DNA of 64,000 nucleotides from Acanthosepion esculentum. Lineage: Eukaryota > Mollusca > Cephalopoda > Sepiida > Sepiidae. The stretch covers positions 11,375,703-11,439,702 of the forward strand of contig OZ038480.1 in assembly GCA_964036315.1 (NCBI GenBank). The letters are read 5' to 3'. The notes under the pieces were generated by a model. The model was not told where the DNA came from. It did no database searches and was given only the letters and a program-made list of their open reading frames with translations. Position 1 is the stretch's first letter. Each line of letters starts with the position of its first letter. Both the position numbers and the translations under genes were made by a program. Shown here in pieces: positions 56,755-64,000 of the stretch.

Positions 56755-57245
56755 AGTATGACGATAGTCTACTTCCGCGTCCAGGGTAAGACGATAAACT
56801 ACATCCAGCAGCAAGGCCTCTGATCAGGAGGTTTTAAGGAGCTTGGAACAACCTCTTAACTGCTGGTGTTCCCAGGTCCACTCCGACCCGGGGTGGTGGC
56901 ACGTGTTAGGGTCCCAACTATGGGCAAATAGTTAACCCCGAAACTGAAGTAAAAAGTCTAAAAATAGGTTTTAGTACCAGAAATACTTTGTAAAAAAACT
57001 ATTACCAGAAATAAATTTTTGAAGAAAAGAGTATTACCAGCAATACGTTTTGGAAAAAAAAAATATTACCAGCAATACATTTTTAAAATAATATTACCAG
57101 CTATACATTTTTGAGGAAAATAATATTACCAGAAATAGATTTTTGAAAAAACAAAAATATTACCAGAAAAAAAAAGCTGTCGGCATTAAATGACCCATTG
57201 AGGTTGATATGCCTTAAAACAAAACAAACCAAACCAAACCATTTT
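56755..57245 (-). repeat. Dispersed repeat R2, near-complete reverse copy
   Basis: The minus strand starts GGTTTGGTTTGGTTTG at 57245. It continues AAGGCATATCAACCTCAATG, TTAATGCCGACAG and five ~30-bp TGGTAATATT units, then TTAACTATTTGCCCATAGTT and TGGGAACACCAGCAGTTAAG, to CTTCTGATCAGAGGC-like sequence (CCTCCTGATCAGAGGCCTTG) near 56815. It is the best partner for the copy at 12616-13195. Confidence 0.85.
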
Positions 57246-57819
57246 ATGATAGCCATTCAATATTTTGTCTATCTCACAAAGATCGGCGAACCGTCGTCGT
57301 GACATAAAGGGTGGTAGCTTGATTTTACCTGTAGCTACGCTGATGCACTTGTCCTAGGCAAATTGCAATATCTTTTGTATAGTTTGGGACCCAGATTGCA
57401 GCACATATCTGATTAAATAAATTCAATGTAATAGGTTTTTACCTTTTTGGAGTCAGATTCTTAAAGCAATGTTTTCTCATACCTATCTTTTGATAAAACC
57501 TTCCTTACGATTTCAGAAATACGTGGTCTTGGAAATAATTCCACGTGAAACTATAATAACCACGTCTCTTTGTTCTTTTACTTGATTAAGGTGAACTCCG
57601 TCTAGTTCGTAAGACTGGGTTGTACAGCTTGGGTTGGCATCCAGTCTAGGAGAAGGATAACTGCAATGCTTCGTGTTGTCGAGAACTGTGACCCCATAAT
57701 CCTCATAGGAGCCTACGGGATTTGAGTGGGTGAGTGAATATACATACTTATATCTACATACACTCAAGCATGTGCACGCACACACACACAATAAATATAT
57801 ATTAAATGTTATTTTTAAT

Positions 57820-57820
<1 letters not shown>
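57246..57820. other. Unassigned sequence
   Basis: 57580-57720 has weak likeness to the S1 SINE tail (CTTGGGTTGGCATCCAGTCTAGGAG-type words). No gene recognised. A short (TA)n follows at 57821-57860. Confidence 0.4.
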
Positions 57821-57860
<40 letters not shown>

Positions 57861-57863
<3 letters not shown>

Positions 57864-58224
57864 GTTGTCCATAAAGTTCGTGTGCACTTTAAAAAATGTA
57901 TAACTGTATTTGTATTTGCGATAGAAATAATCTGTAAAAAATGTTATAAAGTTTAATGAACCTAGTTTTAAGTATAGCTAAAATAACTAATGTGATTTCA
58001 GGCATTACTGTAAATCAGTTGCCAAATGTTTTCCGTGAACTGCAAAATCGTATTACCCTTTGTATTGCTAATGATGGAGGACATGTGGAAACTTAAATAA
58101 TATTTCAATAAAACCTTAAAAAATATAGATTTACTTCTTTTTAATCCTTTTTACAAATTATTTCTATCGCAAATACAAATAAAGTTATAAATTTTTTAAA
58201 GTACACACAAACTTTATGGACACC

Positions 58225-58227
<3 letters not shown>
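57861..58227 (+). mobile_element. Tc1/mariner deletion derivative with long inverted repeats
   Basis: A 367-bp element. Its ends CAGGTTGTCCATAAAGTTCG and, in reverse, CAGGGTGTCCATAAAGTTTG begin inverted repeats of about 75-80 bp (through TATTTGCGATAGAAATAAT) with few mismatches. TA lies on both sides, inside (TA)n tracts. The middle retains the end of a transposase gene (58001-58096). It is therefore an internally deleted copy of a real mariner-type transposon, mobile only in trans. Confidence 0.88.
58001..58096 (+). pseudogene. Mariner-type transposase C-terminal fragment
   Basis: The frame reads GITVNQLPNVFRELQNRI, then TLCIANDGGHVET and stop. The CI...GGH.E pattern shortly before the stop is typical for the C-terminus of Tc1/mariner and related DDE transposases. 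Only 31 residues remain. No start codon and no catalytic residues. Confidence 0.75.

Positions 58228-58228
<1 letters not shown>

Positions 58229-58288
<60 letters not shown>
58229..58288. repeat. (TA)n array, 60 bp
   Basis: Right flank of the mariner derivative. Confidence 0.97.
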
Positions 58289-58291
<3 letters not shown>

Positions 58292-58438
58292 TGAGTTGCT
58301 ATCCGTTAGTTTTCTTTTCTTCAATCAGTGAAATTAATAATGACCAACCTAGACTGGGAAGTCATACTAAAGCAAAATAGAGCATGCTGAAATTTCTTAA
58401 ACTTTTCGATACCAATATATATATATTAATTCAATAAC
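58289..58438. other. Unassigned sequence
   Basis: No recognised features. Confidence 0.35.
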
Positions 58439-58888
58439 CAGGTAGGCAATGACTGGCCACTACTTTAAGTTTCATGTGCTTGTACACAATATTCAGGTAA
58501 CCAGAAATGTTTACCGATCTCCCCAGGAGGTAGGATGTGGCACGAGGCCGAATTTAAGGTGGGTCAATCCGTGCCTGTAGGCTCGGCCAAAAATTCCCCG
58601 TAGATCCCATATAAATGGGTACAGGGTCTGTCTACCTCCCCGGACGAGACTCTGCCCTTCGGCATACCTTCGTCCGGGTCCCTCTCTGCCTGAAGGCATA
58701 GAGTTCGACAACAGCTAAGAGCTTAACACGCGGCCAGCTCCAACTGCCTAACTACCTGATCGTCAGGTAGGCAGTAACTTGCAGTAATAAGATGATTACC
58801 TTATATACCACCGGACGTGTACAGTTTGACAGGCAAAGCAAACTCGCACAGTGGGGAGGGTAGATCATCCAGACAAGATCTAAAATGG

Positions 58889-58926
<38 letters not shown>

Positions 58927-59023
58927 TGGTATATTAATCATCTTATTACTGCAAGTTATGGCTACCTGCAGATTGTGTGCAAGCACATGAAACTTAAAGT
59001 AGTGGCCAGTCATTGCCTACCTG
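58439..59023. mobile_element. Foldback element with a repeat inserted in one arm
   Basis: The outer left arm, CAGGTAGGCAATGACTGGCC on to 58503, pairs with 58959-59023. The inner left arm, 58764-58812 (CTTGCAGTAATAAGATGATT), pairs with 58924-58967. In the right arm the two segments are continuous. In the left arm they are split by repeat R6 (58504-58763). A (TA)n tract (58890-58924) lies at the centre. CAGGTA-type words flank the insert (58494 and 58764). Confidence 0.85.
58504..58763 (-). repeat. Dispersed repeat R6, copy 2, inserted in a foldback arm
   Basis: GATCTCCCCAGGAGGTAGGA, GTCTGTCTACCTCCCC and GACGAGACTCTGCCCTTCGG match 35285-35453. The flanking CAGGTAACCA and CAGGTAGGCA may be a ~10-bp target-site duplication, with CAGGTAGCCA in the undisturbed partner arm. 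Confidence 0.8.
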
Positions 59024-59112
59024 CTCTGTCATTTTTATGGCATGGAGCACTTTTATACCAGTGGGCTAACTTTAAGACAGACTTTATTTAGACCTGCTTA
59101 TTTAAACCTTGG

Positions 59113-59117
<5 letters not shown>

Positions 59118-59172
<55 letters not shown>
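59118..59172. repeat. (TA)n array, 55 bp
   Basis: Pure TA. Confidence 0.97.
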
Positions 59173-59177
<5 letters not shown>

Positions 59178-59477
59178 ACAAATAATAAAAAATAAATTAA
59201 TCTACATTCATCCAAATAAATAAATAAACTAACAAACCGATCCCGATAAATTAACCGTTAGAAAAAAAAACAAATAAAGATAATCAATCCAAATAAATAA
59301 ATGAAGTAATAAACAAATTAAAAACTGCTCCTGCCAAAATAACAGCTAGAATAAACTACAACAATAAACCCCAAAATTGAATAAATAGCTTTAATTATCT
59401 TCCCAAATCAAAACAAAACTATTAAATAGGCGATATAAACAATTTTTTACTCCGTTGATAAAAACACCGATTAAAAT

Positions 59478-59542
<65 letters not shown>

Positions 59543-59695
59543 AGAAATAAAAATAGAAGATAAAAATAAAAATAAACAATGACAAGCAAAATAATTTAAC
59601 CCAAATAAATAAATAAATGAATAAACAAATAAACGACTTCCGGTAAAATAACCGCCAAAATAGACTACCCACAATGCACCACTGACCCGTATATA
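59173..59695. repeat. AAATA-rich region with (TA)n and a local duplication
   Basis: (TA)n at 59481-59537. The flanks are full of AAATAAATAAA words. CGATCCCGATAAATTAACCG, CTCCTGCCAAAATAACAGC and CTTCCGGTAAAATAACCGCC recur at irregular spacing, so this is a diverged tandem repeat. Confidence 0.6.
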
Positions 59696-59699
59696 TAAC

Positions 59700-59868
59700 T
59701 AGCCGAGAAAAATAACAGCACTCGTGGCCTGACGATTGTGTCTAGCATGAAACAGACTGTCGCCTCTAAGTGTTAACTTCTATGTTCACTTTTATATTTA
59801 CATACGCTATATTTCTGATATTGAGCGTTTATCCCATAAATATAGCAAAACCTAAGACTATATTTCTT

Positions 59869-59880
<12 letters not shown>
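59700..59880 (-). repeat. Dispersed repeat R8, copy 3
   Basis: Reverse copy: GTGGCCTGACGATTGTGTCT, AAGTGTTAACTTCTATGTTC, ATATTTACATACGCTATATT and AAGACTATATTTCTTCATAT. It abuts a (CA)n(TA)n tract at 59875. Confidence 0.82.
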
Positions 59881-59917
<37 letters not shown>

Positions 59918-59918
59918 T
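59876..59918. repeat. (CA)n(TA)n microsatellite
   Basis: CA repeats followed by TA repeats, joining R8 on the left to R7 on the right. Confidence 0.95.
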
Positions 59919-60200
59919 AATCATTTTACTCCAAGTAAGGTAATAAAGCCACAATGTTGAAAGGGGAAACTGAGTGTGAGAGAATATAAGAAAAAGAAAA
60001 CATTATTAAGAAGCTAGAACAATAAGAGAACAGGAATTAAGAAGACAGAAGATAACGATTGATACTGAATTTTAATTTTTGAAGATCAAAGTTGGCAGGA
60101 AAGCAAGTGTCTGTAAGAGAGCTCCATAAGAGAGAAGTGCCAGAGAAGAAACTGTTAGCATAGAACTTACGGTTGCATCTAGTATGAATTTGAAGTTTGT
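59919..60200 (+). repeat. Dispersed repeat R7, copy 3
   Basis: TAATCATTTTACTCCAAGTA, GGGAAACTGAGTGTGAGAGA, ATTTTTGAAGATCAAAGTTG and AGCATAGAACTTACGGTTGC. R8, TA tract and R7 stand in the same order on the genome here as at 48783-49300, though R8 is reversed here. Confidence 0.85.
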
Positions 60201-60580
60201 GTATAAGAAATAATATGGTTTCCCAGTGGCAAGAGTATTTAGAGATAGCACTGGTGCATTATTAGTGATACTGGGATTAAATTTAAAAAACATAATAATC
60301 TTATACACTTATTAGATTCAGCTTTATATATTATAGCTGGAAGTGGACTCCAAACCTTTGATAAGGTATCTGTCCAGGGGAAGGAGAGCTCTTATGTCAC
60401 ACTTGCCTCGGTGCTAATTTGGCTATCTCGTTTCTACTTGTCTCTGTGATTCTTGGCATTGTTGGTGTCAATTGTTGCGCTGTTGTTCAAGCAACAGGAC
60501 TAAAATCTCAGCACGGGAATTGATGACATCTTAACATCTATTTTCTCAGCAATAGGTATTTAAGTAGGATATATCAATTA
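60201..60580. other. Unassigned sequence
   Basis: No recognised features. Confidence 0.35.
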
Positions 60581-61018
60581 TGAAATGGACAAAGTCCGGC
60601 AATTATTTTAAGACATTTTTTTATATTTATACGTTCTTTTTTTTTATAGATCCAGATATTTGAATAAATGCTCTGTTTATAATAAACAGTATTAACAACA
60701 TTTACCGGCCTGAATGTCCGAGAACTTTTTATAGAAAATATGCGTCCTCCGACAGGAATCGAACCTGTATCCTATACGGAACATTCATTTAGCCTGACGT
60801 GCTTTTGCCGATTGAGCCACAGAGGAGCGTTTCGGTTAGCAAGGTCGATTTTACTGTTTTTAAACCACAATTATCCATGATTCTCTCTCACGTACATTCA
60901 TATCTGCTCGATGCGTATCCAAATGTAAACAAATGACGCCACACATTATGAAATGGACAAAGTCCGACAATTATTACAAAGAACGTATAAACATAAAAAA
61001 TGTCTTAAAAAATAATTG
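60581..61018. mobile_element. Foldback-like element enclosing a tRNA-like sequence
   Basis: 60598-60637 (ATTTTAAGACATTTTTTATA and on to ACGTTCTTT) is the reverse complement of 60977-61018. ATGAAATGGACAAAGTCCG also occurs twice in direct orientation, at about 60580 and 60947, so the two ends are not simple mirror images. A tRNA-like segment (60745-60826) lies between the arms. Confidence 0.7.
60745..60826 (-). pseudogene. tRNA-like sequence with good acceptor and T stems
   Basis: 82 nt. The 7-bp acceptor stem TCCTCTG/CGGAGGA has one G-U pair. The T arm ACAGG-TTCGATT-CCTGT pairs perfectly. A variable-arm-like TCC...GGA is present. The D stem has only three pairs, and the anticodon stem has only three, with a loop GGCTAAA that lacks T33. 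CCA is not encoded. The failed anticodon arm argues for a SINE head or pseudogene rather than a working tRNA. Confidence 0.65.
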
Positions 61019-61845
61019 TCATTCTTTTTAACCTTTCCTAAATTCTCTGGATGCTCAGTCTTTTCTCTCACTTTCATTCCACATAACCCCTTTGTGTACT
61101 AATGGCATTCCCATCTTGCTTGGGATGAAACGATAAAAAATATATTGGGAGGAGAGTAAAAATTAATTTGAATAGATTGTATTTTTGTATCATACAGTTC
61201 AGTCCTGATTTTTTTTAAAAATTCTAAGATGAAAGCTAATTGCTTTTTTTTTGTCTGAAACAAACCAGCTTTGTTATTCACTTAGGCATACCGTAATTTA
61301 CAAGTCTCAAGCCGAGATGGTTTTCAAGTTTTATTATAGGTTTAGTTTTTGCATAGTAAAGTGTTTTGATGACCTAACTCCTGTTAAGTTTCAGATACAC
61401 ACATCCACACGCACACCCCGGGACAGTCCTAAGCAAAGTGGGGCGTATGGTAAGGCTATATTTACAAAAGAAATGCAACAAATGAAAATTATAAAAGAAA
61501 ACTGTCAATTTAAATTATTACTGTTTGGTTCAACCAGGAAAAAGTGAAGAAAGAAGAGAAATAGGAGAGGTCAACTGGAGACGAGGGTGTGGTTTTAACT
61601 TGGAGGGACGGAACAATATTGTTTGTCAGCATCGTTTATAGTCTCACTTATAGAATGAAAGCAGACAGGGAATTTAGAGAAAAAAAACACTGAAAAAGAT
61701 GCCATGTAATTATTCACATACAAAACTGGGCGATGAAAAATTCTGGGGATGACAAAGAAAAAATTATCTAAAGTCAGGCTATTCTACGTACACACCCCAC
61801 AGTTCGATACAGCTTCAGAACCAGCCTATATAGATGAGGAGGCAG
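61019..61845. other. Unassigned sequence
   Basis: No gene recognised. The frame at 61251-61547 has no motif. Confidence 0.35.
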
Positions 61846-62034
61846 GGTGGAGTAATGGAGAGCGGCTTGGATTGAAGAATCGGAGAGCCGAGTTCAAATT
61901 TCAGTCGAATCCATTACATTCACTTACGTGCTAATACCATTGGGAAAGGTATGAATCCTATTCTTCTCATCACAGCTATGGGTAAATAGCAGGACAGACT
62001 GGGTTTTATAGCCTTGGATGGCAATTGGTCTAGG
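61846..62034 (+). mobile_element. tRNA-derived SINE S1, 3'-truncated
   Basis: GGTGGAGTAATGGAGAGCGG, GAATCGGAGAGCCGAGTTCA, CATTCACTTACGTGCTAATA, GGGTAAATAGCAGGACAGAC and CTTGGATGGCAATTGGTCTA. It stops where a foldback element begins. Confidence 0.87.
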
Positions 62035-62035
62035 A

Positions 62036-62225
62036 GTAAATAAATTATGCAAAAACTGTCCAAACGTGATATTTTTCCGAGCGCTTTCTGTAATACTAAA
62101 TACATACACACGACAATCTATTTCCAGTTAACATATTTCATCCTTGAAAATGGCTAAATGCTTCGCCGAAAGCTCTCGGAAAAATATAACATTTCGACAG
62201 TTTTTGTATAATTTATCTACTGAAA
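62036..62225. mobile_element. Foldback element with CGAAAG hairpin core
   Basis: TAAATTATGCAAAAACTGTC (62040 on) and ATATTTTTCCGAGCGCTTTC pair with the right arm ending near 62222 (TTTTTCCGAGAGCTTTC in reverse). The right part holds CCTTGAAAA, hairpin TGGC-TAAATGCTTC-GCC, GAAAGCTCTCGG: the same arrangement as the CGAAACG hairpins at 1322 and 14813, with a different but paired stem. Confidence 0.7.
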
Positions 62226-62314
62226 ATAAAATAAATTATAAAATCATATGAGAAATTATATAAAAAAACTTAATCAAAGCACCTTGTTTGTCATATTTAA
62301 TGACGCTTGCATAC

Positions 62315-62355
62315 ACACACACACACACACACACATATATGTATATATATATATT
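62315..62355. repeat. (CA)n(TA)n microsatellite
   Basis: CA repeats, then TATATGTATATATATATA. Confidence 0.93.
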
Positions 62356-62417
62356 ACATGTTTATCTACATTTGAGAAGATAAAGAATAGAACATGAAGA
62401 GTTAAAGAAAAGCACAC

Positions 62418-62420
<3 letters not shown>

Positions 62421-62456
<36 letters not shown>
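62421..62456. repeat. (TA)n array, 36 bp
   Basis: Pure TA. Confidence 0.95.
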
Positions 62457-62464
<8 letters not shown>

Positions 62465-62615
62465 AAGCTAGATTGAAAGATTGATATAAAAGAGATTCTA
62501 TATATATGTTCGTATATTTTTTAATCCTAATTTCTTTCATCATTACTTTCTACATATAAGATAGATGAAGGCTAAGATGAATGAAAATGATAAATCTTCT
62601 CATTACATCTATTAT

Positions 62616-62616
<1 letters not shown>

Positions 62617-62681
<65 letters not shown>

Positions 62682-62690
62682 GCGTGTGTC
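62617..62690. repeat. (TA)n(TG)n microsatellite
   Basis: TA repeats to about 62665, followed by TGTGTG. Confidence 0.95.
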
Positions 62691-63225
62691 ATGCATATAT
62701 ATAAAATAGATGAGAAAAGGACAAAAGAATAACAAACGAAAAGGCGTATTTTTGTTCCCACCCACTCCCAATACATTTTGAAAACTTCTAAAGTTGTTCA
62801 AGTTGTAGATATTGATGAATTCTTTGTGTTCCTGATAACATTTCCCAAGTGCGCAAAATATCTATTATCCATAATGGAATAGTCCAGATTAACAATATCT
62901 CGGGATGCCTTCGCAACAACCATGACTCGGATATGTGGAGATAAGGTCCATCAGAAATATGTTAGCCCCAAAGAAGTCAGTATAGCTTATGAAATGAGTG
63001 AGTGTGTGCAAGCGAATAAAAGGGGAGATGTGCTCAAAGATAGACAAATAAATAAAAGGAAAAAAATAACCTCTTCATGTCGACTGCAAAGAATGAGAAA
63101 ATGAATATCACTGTTTGCATTTATGGAAAACGAAGCATTTAAAGATGTCCGCATTCAGCAAAATGAAATAATGTTATTTTTTGGAAACTTTTAGATGAAG
63201 CATTTTCATTCTTATTTTTTAGCTA
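62691..63225. other. Unassigned sequence
   Basis: No gene recognised. Confidence 0.35.
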
Positions 63226-63785
63226 GTTTTATTCCATCTTATTATTGTTGCTTTTTATCCTAACACTCTGGCTCTATACACTCTTCATTATTACTATTAT
63301 TACTAGTTTTATTCCATCTTATTATTGTTGCTTTTTATCCCAACACTCTGGCTCTATACACTCTTCATTATTACTATTATTTTATTACTAGTTTTATTCC
63401 ATCTTATTATTGTTGCTTTTTATCCCAACACTCTGGCTCTATACACTCTTCATTATTACTATTATTTTATTACTAGTTTTATTCCATCTTATTATTGTTG
63501 CTTTTTATCCCAACACTCTGGCTCTATACACTCTTCATTATTACTATTATTTTATTACTAGTTTTATTCCATATTATTATTGTTGCTTTTTATCATAACA
63601 CTCTGGCTCTATACACTCTTCGTTATTACTATTATTTTATTACTAGTTTTATTTCGTCTTATTATTGTTGCTTTTTATCCCAACACTCTGGCTCTATACA
63701 CTCTTCATTATTACTATTATTTTAGTATTAGTTTTATTCCATCTTATTGTTGCTTTTAATTCCAACACTCTGGGTCAATACACTC
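63226..63785. repeat. 85-bp minisatellite, about 7 units
   Basis: GTTTTATTCCAT starts at 63226, 63306, 63391, 63476, 63561, 63646 (GTTTTATTTCGT) and 63731: spacing 80, then 85 five times. Each unit contains TTATTGTTGCTTTTTATCCC, AACACTCTGGCTCTATACAC and TCTTCATTATTACTATTATT. The frames over it are fortuitous. Confidence 0.96.
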
Positions 63786-64000
63786 TTCACTATTATTTTC
63801 ACTTTATTACAAAAGACAAGTGAAATTTTTTTCAAACTGTGTCACTTCCACAAATTTGACAATATCCTGAAAACTCAGAATATCTTTTGGGAAGGTCTTT
63901 TTGGTTATTACCAAACATTTTGCGGCACCTCTCCTCATACCCAGTATTACACTTTATCTTTGTTGTTTTTCATCACAACACACTCGGTTTATACATTCTT
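63786..64000. other. Sequence after the 85-bp array, window end
   Basis: TTTGTTGTTTTTCATCACAA and ACTCGGTTTATACATTCTT at the very end resemble a diverged 85-bp unit, so the array, or a second one, may continue past the window. Confidence 0.5.

Noticed and set aside
60745..60826. Functional tRNA gene
   Set aside because: Acceptor and T stems pair, but the anticodon stem has only three pairs, the loop lacks T33 and the D stem is short. It is kept as a tRNA-like relic.

Overview
The window looks like a piece of a large, repeat-rich animal nuclear genome. A cephalopod, probably an octopus, is my best guess. This rests on one intron-split zinc-finger gene of animal type, very many (TA)n arrays, long minisatellites, tRNA-derived SINEs and decayed LINE, mariner, piggyBac and Penelope-like remnants. 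The species is inference. There is no sign of bacterial, viral or organelle organisation.

One gene is well supported: the 3' part of a FOG/ZFPM (Friend of GATA; Drosophila u-shaped) co-regulator on the minus strand. Three exons (50397-50137, 46307-46113, 44279-41170) have good splice sites, and all junctions are phase 1. They join into one open frame of about 1187 residues with ten zinc fingers and a PLDLS-type CtBP-binding motif. The first listed exon starts inside a codon, so the start codon and 5' exons lie outside what I can identify, probably beyond 50.4 kb.

Layout. 1-1.1 kb: unassigned AT-rich DNA. 1.1-1.4 kb: a Penelope-like repeat unit with a CGAAACG hairpin. 1.65-7.8 kb: a 6.1-kb satellite of 24-26-bp monomers with nested 2158-bp and 918-bp duplications. 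9-18 kb: a piggyBac MITE, a broken LINE reverse transcriptase, two LTR-like repeats, a probable GIY-YIG relic and two arrays of a ~106-bp repeat. 18-25 kb: mariner MITEs, a mariner transposase relic, SINEs and long (TA)n tracts. 25.6-26.5 kb: a 52-bp minisatellite. 29.7-30.4 kb: a 42-bp minisatellite. 31-36 kb: LINE tails and a near-identical 0.47-kb dispersed pair. 36-39 kb: a 5S-like relic, a 30-bp minisatellite and a foldback element. 40.4-50.4 kb: the ZFPM gene, whose second intron carries a perfect 141-bp-arm palindrome. 50.5-64 kb: LINE tails, a 5S-tRNA chimeric SINE, a polypurine block, a hairpin minisatellite, a mariner deletion derivative, three more foldbacks and an 85-bp minisatellite.

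The most unusual items are the perfect palindrome (47812-48107), the 5S rRNA-tRNA chimeric SINE (52185-52444), hammerhead-like hairpins with compensatory stem changes (11120-11168 and 32038-32075), the nested satellite, and a foldback whose intact arm acts as the empty site for an insertion in the other arm.
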